From contig JASHWM010000008.1 of NCBI GenBank assembly GCA_030044075.1, positions 1 through 6,030 on the forward strand: DNA of 6,030 nt. Direction: 5' to 3'. The notes under the pieces were generated by a model. The model had not been told where the DNA came from and made no database searches. It saw only the letters and a program-made list of their open reading frames with translations. Position numbers and translations under genes: made by a program. Shown here one piece after another: positions 1-6,030 of the stretch. Numbering within the stretch: position 1 is the stretch's first letter; every line of letters starts with the position of its first letter. This DNA comes from Candidatus Rhabdochlamydia sp. GTDB taxonomy: Bacteria; Chlamydiota; Chlamydiia; Chlamydiales; Rhabdochlamydiaceae.

Positions 1-72
1 CTCGGCCCTAATTTCGACTGGATCGAAACAGTAAGAGGTGTCGGGTATCGTTTCAAAGATGAAGGCGAATAA
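1..72 (+). CDS. Response regulator, OmpR/PhoB family, C-terminal fragment
   Basis: This is the 3' end of a gene entering from the left edge; 23 codons and a TAA stop are visible. The fragment holds the motif ETVRGVGYRF, the beta-hairpin wing at the end of the winged-helix DNA-binding domain of OmpR/PhoB-type two-component response regulators. The wing is followed by a short acidic tail (KDEGE). Such proteins act in the cytoplasm as phosphorylation-controlled transcription factors, normally with a histidine kinase partner. The receiver domain and the recognition helix lie outside the window, so neither phosphorylation competence nor the regulon can be judged. In Chlamydiota the atypical regulator ChxR ends in a comparable hairpin, but this hairpin is family-wide and does not identify the gene. 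The next gene starts 71 bases downstream on the same strand. Confidence 0.85.
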   Translation, partial: LGPNFDWIETVRGVGYRFKDEGE

Positions 73-129
73 TCATTCCAAGTTGCGAATTTTATTTTTT
101 TTATAAAAGAATAAGAGGTACTTAAAATT

Positions 130-135
130 GAGAGG
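130..135 (+). promoter_or_regulatory. Shine-Dalgarno site of the lipoprotein gene
   Basis: The purine run GAGAGG lies eight bases before the ATG at 144. It supports 144 as the start, rather than the TTG at 186 or the ATG at 210, neither of which has a comparable site. Confidence 0.65.
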
Positions 136-143
136 CAAGCTCG

Positions 144-581
144 ATGATCCACAGAAAAAAGCCTGTGATTCCTGGGTTTTTTCTTTTGAAAAAAGAACTT
201 CCTCTCGCAATGATCATGGCCGCATTACTGGCTGGTTGTGAGTCCAAGACTGAGACTGGAGCATTGATTGGCAGTGGCAAGGGAGCTCTCGTTGGCAGCG
301 CTGTCAGTGTTGCATCAGGATATGCACTCGATCAGCAAGACCGCGATACTCTAGAGCAACGCAGCCCTGGCACTCTTGACAGGATCGACAAAGAGGAGCA
401 GCTTTCTATCGAGGATATTAAAAAAATGTCCAATGCAGGGATTAAAGACGACGTAATCATCAACCAGACTGACGCGACAAACAGCCGTTACGATTTGACC
501 TCTGAGGAGATCATCGAATTAAAAAATTCTGGCGTATCCCAAAATGTAATCAACCATATGATCCAAACCGGAAACCGTTAA
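144..581 (+). CDS. Glycine-zipper lipoprotein with two short helical repeats
   Basis: A 145-residue putative lipoprotein. A basic n-region and a hydrophobic stretch (residues 19-29) lead to the lipobox LAGC, with Cys32 as the predicted lipidated residue, so it should be anchored to the inner or outer membrane. After the cysteine, Gly39, Gly43, Gly47 and Gly51 form an exact GxxxG series, continued by Ser55 and Gly59. This resembles the glycine-zipper segments of SlyB/17-kDa-antigen-type lipoproteins, which pack against or enter membranes. A charged linker follows, then two related helical motifs at residues 87-108 and 118-140. The signal peptide is long for a lipoprotein because about 14 residues precede the core. 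A TTG at 186 would give a compact signal starting MKKELPLA but lacks a ribosome site. The gene ends 14 bases before the TPR membrane-protein gene. The exact function is unknown to me; lipoprotein status is well supported. Confidence 0.85.
   Translation: MIHRKKPVIPGFFLLKKELPLAMIMAALLAGCESKTETGALIGSGKGALVGSAVSVASGYALDQQDRDTLEQRSPGTLDRIDKEEQLSIEDIKKMSNAGIKDDVIINQTDATNSRYDLTSEEIIELKNSGVSQNVINHMIQTGNR
402..563 (+). repeat. Two diverged copies of a 22-23-residue helical motif within the lipoprotein
   Basis: Residues 87-108 (LSIEDIKKMSNAGIKDDVI...) and 118-140 (LTSEEIIELKNSGVSQNVI...) align without gaps. They share L, E, I, N, G, V and I, and most other positions are conservative. The pattern reads L-(S/T)-x-E-(D/E)-I-x-x-(M/L)-x-N-(A/S)-G-(I/V)-x-x-x-VI, which suggests a helix, a turn at Gly and a second helix. 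The copies are about nine residues apart. The duplication is at protein level; the DNA copies are clearly diverged, so it is old. Confidence 0.7.
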
Positions 582-595
582 ATTTTTTTATAGCT

Positions 596-1627
596 ATGAC
601 AACAGCCTTCTCAGCCAAAGAAACAAGCGAAGCCTCGGCGTTTGAATCAAAAGTTACAGAGCTTTGCCATTTGTATGTGCAAAAATTCCTATCGATCACA
701 CGTCCCTATTCCCTCCTCCATCTACTGTTCTATGGGTTATTGGCCCTGCAATTTTTTTGCTTTACCGGTTTTTTTTCCTTTCTATCTAAGTCGTCCCTTC
801 TCGCGTTTTCCATTGGGATCTTCTTTCTTACGATCTTCTCCTACTTTGTCCTGAGGTTTTATTTTCAGGCAAAAAAACCAGAGCAGTTCGCCTTAATAAA
901 AAAAGAATTTCTAGAAGAGGTCATGGGGATGCTCAACATCCCAAAAGACGAGCCCAAATACTATCTTTCCGTAGCCTATGCAGCAAGGGAACTTGCCTCA
1001 TATTTCCAAGGCAAGGAATATGTTTATTATTCCTCTTCACAAGAAGGTGGCGCAGTACATACCCTCATGCAAAAGCTCAGCGCTTTTCTCCACTGGGAAG
1101 ATGTTCACAAGATAAGAGAACTGCTCTTCTATACCTGTATTGAAATGCATATCTCTCTTATCAAGATGCACCCGATCGATATCGAAATCCACGCGTCCCT
1201 TGCAAATGCTTATGAAGGACTTGGCAAGCTGTACAAGCCCCCTATAAAAGCACCTTGGGTCCCATCCCAGTACTTTTCCAGTGAGATGCTAGAAAAATTT
1301 CAAACGATCGCAAAACAGGCGATTGAAGAATTAAAAATCATCAGCGACTACACCCCTGCCGATCCCTGGTCTAGAGCAAAACTTGCAGCCCTTTATCATG
1401 AGCTTGGCTGGCGCGAGCTCGAAATTCGTGAATATGAGACCATCTTGGATCTGTGCCCTCAGGACATGGAAGTGCTTTACCGGCTTGGCGTTCTTTATTT
1501 CCAGCAAGGGTTCACAAGCAAGGGGCTCAAAATCTATGAAAAGCTGAAGAAAAGCAAATTTCCAAAGGCTGATGACCTCCTCTCATTTTACGACACATAT
1601 TTGAACGCAAATCCTTCTTTGCAATAA
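596..1627 (+). CDS. Inner-membrane protein with two TM segments and C-terminal TPR domain
   Basis: A 343-residue protein. Residues 1-38 are polar. Two hydrophobic segments at about 39-61 and 66-88 form a membrane hairpin with a very short loop (SKS). A strongly basic stretch follows (RFYFQAKKPEQFALIKKEF), so by the positive-inside rule both ends are cytoplasmic. The rest is helical. Residues 193-212 (DIEIHASLANAYEGLGKLY), 256-289 and 290-323 match tetratricopeptide repeats, with the usual A/L/Y and G spacing (AKLAALYHELGW, YRLGVLYFQQGF). TPR domains bind partner proteins, so this is probably a membrane-tethered cytoplasmic adaptor. The next Met is residue 110, beyond both membrane segments, so 596 is the only sensible ATG. 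No Shine-Dalgarno is visible and the upstream stop is 14 bases away, which suggests coupling to the lipoprotein gene. I do not recognise a named family. Confidence 0.85.
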   Translation: MTTAFSAKETSEASAFESKVTELCHLYVQKFLSITRPYSLLHLLFYGLLALQFFCFTGFFSFLSKSSLLAFSIGIFFLTIFSYFVLRFYFQAKKPEQFALIKKEFLEEVMGMLNIPKDEPKYYLSVAYAARELASYFQGKEYVYYSSSQEGGAVHTLMQKLSAFLHWEDVHKIRELLFYTCIEMHISLIKMHPIDIEIHASLANAYEGLGKLYKPPIKAPWVPSQYFSSEMLEKFQTIAKQAIEELKIISDYTPADPWSRAKLAALYHELGWRELEIREYETILDLCPQDMEVLYRLGVLYFQQGFTSKGLKIYEKLKKSKFPKADDLLSFYDTYLNANPSLQ

Positions 1628-1634
1628 AAAAAAA

Positions 1635-1662
1635 TTTACGCAAAACTTTTCCGAGCTATAAT
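1635..1662 (+). promoter_or_regulatory. Candidate sigma-70-type promoter for the TPR/VWA gene pair
   Basis: A perfect -10 hexamer, TATAAT, lies at 1657-1662. A -35-like TTTACG (four of six matches to TTGACA) lies at 1635-1640, with a 16-base spacer. Initiation would fall near 1669-1670, leaving a leader of about 20 bases that contains the ribosome site at 1680-1684. The element fills the only sizeable gap between the four genes after the response regulator and would let the 876-residue protein and the VWA protein be expressed apart from the genes before them. Confidence 0.6.
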
Positions 1663-1679
1663 CAGAAAAAAAATTGAAC

Positions 1680-1684
1680 AGGGG
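1680..1684 (+). promoter_or_regulatory. Shine-Dalgarno site of the exported TPR gene
   Basis: AGGGG lies six bases before the ATG at 1691. It is the strongest ribosome site in the window and fixes this start, which also places a signal peptide exactly at the N-terminus. Confidence 0.75.
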
Positions 1685-1690
1685 TTATTC

Positions 1691-4321
1691 ATGGATCGCC
1701 ATTACAAACAAAAATTCATCTTTGCAGCTTGTCTATCCTCTCTAACGATTTTTGCAAGTGCAAGCGATGCTGAGCTCTCTGCAGAAAAAACTCTGCAGGT
1801 AAAAAGGATTTCGGAATATTGGAAAGACGGCGATTTTAAAAGAGCAAAAAAGCATATCATCTCTTTTCTTGAGACAACAGAAAGAAGCCCCTATCATGAC
1901 CATCTCTATGCAATGCTTGGGGACCTCTATTTCCTGGATAACAACTATCAGACTGCGATTGAGACATATAGCAAGATCCAGGGCGACGAGTTTAAAACAA
2001 AAGTCTACAAAAACCTTTTGCAGTCCCATTTTGCCCTCAAGGAATATGAAAAGATCATAGCCATCGTCGAAAAAAATCCTACTGCCCTCACAAGTCCTGA
2101 AACGCGTTTTTTTTATGCAGAATCGCTCTTCCATGAAGCGCAACAACACCAGGACAACAACCTAATCGAAAAAGCAAAGCAGGAATACATTTCTCTTGTA
2201 GACACAGAGTTCAAACCAAGGGCCGTGGCCGTTCTAGCGCAACTGTTCAAATTGTCCAAAGAACCGATGCAAGCAGTTTCGCTCTATGAAAGTTTGCTTG
2301 AATGGCATCCCACACAAAAAGAAAACCTGCTGATGGAAATAGCCTGCCTCCAAATGCAGTATGACAGATTGAACGCCATCGATAATTTTGAGAAAGTATA
2401 CCTTATGGAAGGAGCGCTTGCTCCCAAGGCTGCCTATAACCAAATGATCTTATTGTACGAGGAAGGGCAGTATGCAGAATTCCTAGTCAAAAAAGATGCC
2501 TTTTTCCGATTCGTTGACAAGGAGAAGACACCTCTTTTGCATTTTTTACTCGCACGCTCCTATTTTGCCATGGAAAACTATGATCTTTCCATCAAAAGCC
2601 TGGACGACTATTTTTCATCTGAAAAACGTTCTGCCACTTACGACAAAAACGCTCTGTCAACGTGGCTCAGCTGCGCCCAGAAATCAAACGACATTGCACT
2701 ATTTGAAAGAGGGATCAAGATGATGCAGGCCTCATATCCCAATGACCCTGAACTCGAAAATGCCATCGTCATCCATGCAAATTTATGCCTTCAGAAAGAA
2801 TCTTTTGATAAACTGCAAGAAGATATCAGTTTCCTAGAAGAACACTACAAAGACAGCACCTACCTAGAGCCTCTTTATTTTGACTACGCATCCTCTCTTA
2901 AAAAAAGAGGCCTCTTTGAAGAAAGCCGCGCCATGTTCCTTTCTTTCCTCAGTAAATTTCCAGAGTCTTCACAGAAAAGCAGCGCACTGCAACAGGTTGT
3001 CTTTTGTTCGATGGAATCGGCAAAGACAAATGCCGCATCTCAGCGAATTTTAGCAGACGACCTGATCAGCCTCCTTGATAAGTCAAGTTTTCAAGATCCT
3101 TCGCAAAAAGAAAAATATCTGATCTTCCTCGTGCAAAACCTTCTTGAGCTACGAGACTATAGCAATGCACAGCAGGAACTGGAGAAATATTGCATAGAAA
3201 ACCCCGAGACTCAAACAAATGCCGATATCTTGCTTCTTCTTGCGATCTCCTATTTGGAAGATAACAAGCAAGACCTCTTTATCGAGCAGGCTGAGAAAAT
3301 TTTGAAGGTGGACCCTTCATTTGCCCAAAAAGACTTGCTCCACAAAAGGCTCTATAACGCCTACCTTGAAAAAGGAAATGCGGATGACAAGGCCCGCGAG
3401 CATTTGTATTGCTGCTATTTGAGCAACCCCTCTGAGGTCTCCCTTCAAAATCAAATCTGGCTTGCAGACCAATATCTTTTTAATGCCAAACACACCGGTT
3501 CAGAAGCCGCTAAAGAAAGGGCGCACGCCATTTTTGTGAACATCCTCTACAAAGAGAACAAATTAATGATCGACCCTTCATTAGAAGCCGAAGCGATCAA
3601 GTTTGCCCAGCTCCTCGACCTAGAAAAAAATCAATCCGACAGGATACGCCTTTTAGAAGACCTTCGTAAAATCCAAAAAGGGAAGGAAGGAGATTGGAAA
3701 TGGGAGAAGTACGTCCTCATTGAACTTGCAAATGCCTATAGAAACCTTAACATGCGCGATGATGCCATATCCGCTTATGACCAGATTATTGAAAAAGGTT
3801 ACGAAATGCCTTCCTACTACAGCTGGATCGCCCTCCTGGAAAAAACAAAACTGCAGTCCCTTGATTTGAAGAAAGACCAGATGGATGAAGATGCTCCTGA
3901 GATCTCACAAATTTTGGACCAGTTCAAAGACCTTCAAATCAAAAAAAATCTATCCTCCGAGCCGGCCCACCTCGAAGCTGCTTTGGAATACGCCTACTTA
4001 AGGTCGGTCCTTTCCAAACCTGAAGAGAAAGGAAAGCAGACCGTGTTCTTCCTTGAAAGGATCAAGGAAGATTTCTCCGGTGAAAATTCCCCCTATCTTT
4101 CCATGCTCGACAACCTTCCCATGCAGGCCGCCATCTACGAGGCCTATATGGAATATATTGACATGTTGATCGACCGCCATAAAGCGCACCTAGCAAGGGA
4201 AAAGCTGGAAAATGAGCTTGCCGACGAGCTTGATGTCCAAGCACAAAAAAGGCTTGAAAAACTGCTCTTAAAAAAAGAAACTCTGCCAGAGTATTTGCAA
4301 AGACGTATCGACCAAATTTAA
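1691..4321 (+). CDS. Large exported protein made of TPR-like repeats
   Basis: An 876-residue protein. The N-terminus has basic residues, a hydrophobic core at about 9-22 and a likely signal peptidase I site after Ala24 (FASA then SDAE), so the mature protein is probably periplasmic. A second possible cut follows Ala27. Nearly all the rest is alpha-helical repeat. The clearest TPR-like units are at about 71-104 (LYAMLGDLYFLDNNYQTAI), 105-130, 175-207, 283-316 (LLARSYFAMENYDLSIKSL), 393-427, 476-505, 510-545 and 672-705 (IELANAYRNLNMRDDAISAY). The C-terminal 100 residues are charged and helical, possibly coiled coil, and end in RRIDQI. There are no catalytic motifs, so a scaffold or chaperone-like binding role is likely. 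The stop lies 18 bases before the VWA gene, which makes a functional pair plausible. TPR partners also accompany VWA proteins in Bat operons, but this protein is much larger than BatC or BatE, so I give no symbol. Confidence 0.88.
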   Translation: MDRHYKQKFIFAACLSSLTIFASASDAELSAEKTLQVKRISEYWKDGDFKRAKKHIISFLETTERSPYHDHLYAMLGDLYFLDNNYQTAIETYSKIQGDEFKTKVYKNLLQSHFALKEYEKIIAIVEKNPTALTSPETRFFYAESLFHEAQQHQDNNLIEKAKQEYISLVDTEFKPRAVAVLAQLFKLSKEPMQAVSLYESLLEWHPTQKENLLMEIACLQMQYDRLNAIDNFEKVYLMEGALAPKAAYNQMILLYEEGQYAEFLVKKDAFFRFVDKEKTPLLHFLLARSYFAMENYDLSIKSLDDYFSSEKRSATYDKNALSTWLSCAQKSNDIALFERGIKMMQASYPNDPELENAIVIHANLCLQKESFDKLQEDISFLEEHYKDSTYLEPLYFDYASSLKKRGLFEESRAMFLSFLSKFPESSQKSSALQQVVFCSMESAKTNAASQRILADDLISLLDKSSFQDPSQKEKYLIFLVQNLLELRDYSNAQQELEKYCIENPETQTNADILLLLAISYLEDNKQDLFIEQAEKILKVDPSFAQKDLLHKRLYNAYLEKGNADDKAREHLYCCYLSNPSEVSLQNQIWLADQYLFNAKHTGSEAAKERAHAIFVNILYKENKLMIDPSLEAEAIKFAQLLDLEKNQSDRIRLLEDLRKIQKGKEGDWKWEKYVLIELANAYRNLNMRDDAISAYDQIIEKGYEMPSYYSWIALLEKTKLQSLDLKKDQMDEDAPEISQILDQFKDLQIKKNLSSEPAHLEAALEYAYLRSVLSKPEEKGKQTVFFLERIKEDFSGENSPYLSMLDNLPMQAAIYEAYMEYIDMLIDRHKAHLAREKLENELADELDVQAQKRLEKLLLKKETLPEYLQRRIDQI

Positions 4322-4339
4322 AATAAACTGTAGCCCAAC

Positions 4340-6030
4340 ATGCGTAAAAAATCTCCGTTTTTTGCTAAGGACAAGCGCTCTTTACTGTTTATCTGCGTTG
4401 CGATCTCACTCCTCCTGCATTTCTTTGTAGTCATCTATTTTTCTCAAAAAAAGGATGAACCTTCGACAATAGAGGCGCAAAAATTTACTTCCACCGAGCT
4501 AAATTATGAGGAAAAAGAGCAGTTCCTTGAAGATGCCCTAGAAAAGATCGCCATTGTAGTCCAATCTTCGGAGATCCCATTTGACCTTGAGTACCATCCC
4601 CAGGAGATCTCCGGGATTGATCCGACAGCCCAAGTGATCAAATCAAACCCCTCTTCCACTAATTTTAAAGAGACGATCCTTGAGGAAATGCCCATTGCTG
4701 TGCAACCGATCTCGCCAGGAAAACTGCATTTGGTCGATCAGACCGATTTTGAGGTCTATGCCCCGCCAGAAACGGAATCCCTCAAAAAAGAAAGGTCGAC
4801 AGAAGAGGTTGCCGTCCAATTTACTGCCCCAGATGTAGACCACTCCCTTGCATTATCTTCTGCAAGACCTGATAAGATCATCGCTTCTTACGCCATAAAA
4901 GAGCAGACGCCGTCTCAGGAGAACCTAGAAAATAAAAATCTCGAAAAGCCGACGCTGCAAGCTCCAAGGCCTGGAAAAGTCGAGCCTTTATATGTGCCCC
5001 AAACTCATCCGAACCTTTATGTAAAATCCCCAAAGATCAACGCCTCCAGCCCCCTCTCTTCAGACCTCTACGATTTTACCCTGTCTAAAACTCTGGCCAT
5101 AGAAGAAAGCGATAATTATAGCGTTGACATCAAGGTGATGTCTGAAGAGGAGGGCCCAGGCCTGATATTTTCCGCTACGATTACCCCCAAGCAGTCTGCA
5201 AAAGACCCCTCGCTCAAGCAAAACATTTATTTTATCATAGACCGGTCCAACTCTGTTGACAAAAACCTGTACAACACCTTTAAAAAGGGAGTGCTGCGCT
5301 CCCTAAGCGTCCTTGATCCAAGAAACAACTTTAACATCATTGTCTTTGATAAGAAGATCGTCCATCTGTCTCCAACAAGCCTTCCTGCAACAGCAAAAAA
5401 CCTTAAACTTGCCGAACAGTTTTTATCCAAACAGGAGCACGGCTCACTTTTTGCTGCAGCGGAGCTCTACACTTCTTTGGAAAAGGTCATTCCAAATGGC
5501 GTCCATGAAGAAGGGCTTCATACCGCCATCCTCCTTTCTGATGGAGAAACTTCTTTATCAACGAGCAAACAAAAAGAAGCCATCGGCAACTTTTTAAAGA
5601 AAAACCATGGGAGCGTGGCCATCTATACGGCAACTGCGGGCTATAAGAACAATTTGATCCTTTTAGACCTTCTCAGCAGATCAAGCCGCGGCAAGCTTAT
5701 GTACTCCGATACCTTGGCATCGTTTCCAAGGAAGCTCATGAAGCTGGTCAGCACGCTTTCCAGCCCGGTAGCAAGCGATGTTGTGGCAACAACGATCGAG
5801 ACAAGCCCACAGTCGCGCATTACCCTGTTTTGCGATTCCACCCATCTTCCCAACCTTTTTAAAGGGGAGCCATTGACTATTTTAGGGCGTCTTGAGTCTC
5901 CGGAAGATTTTACCCTCTTGATCCAGGCAAAGGACAAGGACAACCATTTTGTGATTAAAAAAAACATCTCCTTCCAAACGACGCAAGTTGTGAAAAACCT
6001 GACCAAGGCGTATGCTTCTGAGCAAGCCTA
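4340..6030 (+). CDS. Membrane-anchored VWA-domain protein with TonB-like N-terminus (3' end missing)
   Basis: The reading frame stays open from the ATG at 4340 to the right edge: 563 codons plus the bases TA, so the next codon may be Tyr or a stop. Residues 1-13 are basic, and one transmembrane segment at about 14-35 contains Ser23-x3-His27, the spacing of the Ser-His pair in TonB anchors. The anchor predicts N-in topology with the remainder in the periplasm. Residues 37-250 are a low-complexity linker rich in Glu, Lys, Pro and Ser. A VWA domain spans about 295-474. Its MIDAS metal site has Asp301-x-Ser303-x-Ser305 (IIDRSNS), Ser369 in the usual Thr position (HGSLFAAAEL) and Asp401 (LLSDGE). 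After it, LPNLFKGEPLTILGR (503-517) resembles the beta-rich segment that follows VWA in inter-alpha-trypsin-inhibitor-like bacterial proteins. An in-frame TAG at 4331 rules out an earlier start. No Shine-Dalgarno is visible, so translation may be coupled to the TPR gene. A metal-dependent protein-binding role in the envelope is inferred. Confidence 0.88.
   Translation, partial: MRKKSPFFAKDKRSLLFICVAISLLLHFFVVIYFSQKKDEPSTIEAQKFTSTELNYEEKEQFLEDALEKIAIVVQSSEIPFDLEYHPQEISGIDPTAQVIKSNPSSTNFKETILEEMPIAVQPISPGKLHLVDQTDFEVYAPPETESLKKERSTEEVAVQFTAPDVDHSLALSSARPDKIIASYAIKEQTPSQENLENKNLEKPTLQAPRPGKVEPLYVPQTHPNLYVKSPKINASSPLSSDLYDFTLSKTLAIEESDNYSVDIKVMSEEEGPGLIFSATITPKQSAKDPSLKQNIYFIIDRSNSVDKNLYNTFKKGVLRSLSVLDPRNNFNIIVFDKKIVHLSPTSLPATAKNLKLAEQFLSKQEHGSLFAAAELYTSLEKVIPNGVHEEGLHTAILLSDGETSLSTSKQKEAIGNFLKKNHGSVAIYTATAGYKNNLILLDLLSRSSRGKLMYSDTLASFPRKLMKLVSTLSSPVASDVVATTIETSPQSRITLFCDSTHLPNLFKGEPLTILGRLESPEDFTLLIQAKDKDNHFVIKKNISFQTTQVVKNLTKAYASEQA

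Noticed and set aside
76..112. Possible promoter before the lipoprotein gene (TTGCGA at 83-88, TATAAA at 102-107)
   Set aside because: The spacer is only 13 bases, and alternative pairings (TTCCAA with 20 bases, or AAGAAT as -10) are poor. A promoter is likely somewhere in this AT-rich gap, but I cannot place it.
73..143. Intergenic small RNA or riboswitch between the response regulator and the lipoprotein gene
   Set aside because: Only 71 bases, AT-rich, with no stable hairpin or recognisable aptamer pattern.
566..590. Possible intrinsic terminator after the lipoprotein gene (CGG-AAA-CCG followed by seven T)
   Set aside because: The stem has only three clean GC pairs, then a bulge, and it overlaps the stop codon, so it is too weak to call. 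It could at most attenuate read-through into the 596 gene.
767..778. T8 homopolymer inside the 343-residue protein gene as a phase-variation site (similar T8 near 2105)
   Set aside because: Runs of this length are common in AT-leaning genomes; the frames are intact and nothing else suggests slippage control.
1742..2149. 135-codon minus-strand frame opposite the exported TPR gene
   Set aside because: It is antisense to the signal-peptide end and first TPR units, Cys/Phe-rich, without a ribosome site or recognisable fold.
5313..5597. 94-codon plus-strand frame inside the VWA domain
   Set aside because: It overlaps the MIDAS-containing region in another frame; its Ser/Gln/Leu-rich product shows no domain.
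5641..6006. 121-codon open frame on the minus strand
   Set aside because: It lies wholly inside the VWA gene, antisense to well-supported domain sequence. Its product is rich in Arg, Ser and Val with no recognisable motif, as expected of a shadow frame.

Overview
All readable genes lie on the + strand and encode cell-envelope proteins of a Gram-negative-type bacterium. The moderate-to-low GC content, the lipoprotein and Sec signals and the style of the proteins suggest Chlamydiota, probably an environmental Waddlia- or Parachlamydia-like lineage. That placement is inference: no rRNA or unmistakable marker gene is present.

Layout: (1) positions 1-72 are the last codons of an OmpR/PhoB-family response regulator. 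(2) 144-581 encodes a small lipoprotein with a lipobox cysteine, a strict glycine zipper and two copies of a short helical motif. (3) 596-1627 encodes an inner-membrane protein with two transmembrane segments and a C-terminal TPR domain predicted to be cytoplasmic. (4) 1691-4321 encodes an 876-residue exported protein built almost wholly of TPR-like helical repeats. (5) 4340 to the window edge encodes a protein with one TonB-like N-terminal anchor, a long low-complexity linker, a von Willebrand factor A (VWA) domain with a MIDAS metal site, and a beta-rich region after it. This last gene is open at the right edge.

The genes seem to form two two-gene units. In each, the first gene (144, 1691) has a clear Shine-Dalgarno sequence, and the follower (596, 4340) starts 14-18 bases after the previous stop without one. 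A good sigma-70-type promoter sits in the 62-base gap before 1691. The combination of membrane TPR protein, periplasmic TPR protein and membrane-anchored VWA protein recalls the Bat (BatA/B/C/E) VWA-TPR envelope systems. No MoxR ATPase or DUF58 partner is visible here, the TonB-like anchor is not the usual Bat architecture, and I recognise no named gene. The working idea is an envelope scaffold or assembly complex with TPR surfaces on both sides of the inner membrane and a metal-dependent VWA adhesion module in the periplasm.

No RNA gene, mobile element, CRISPR array or convincing intrinsic terminator was seen. No stretch longer than about 75 bases lacks a gene.
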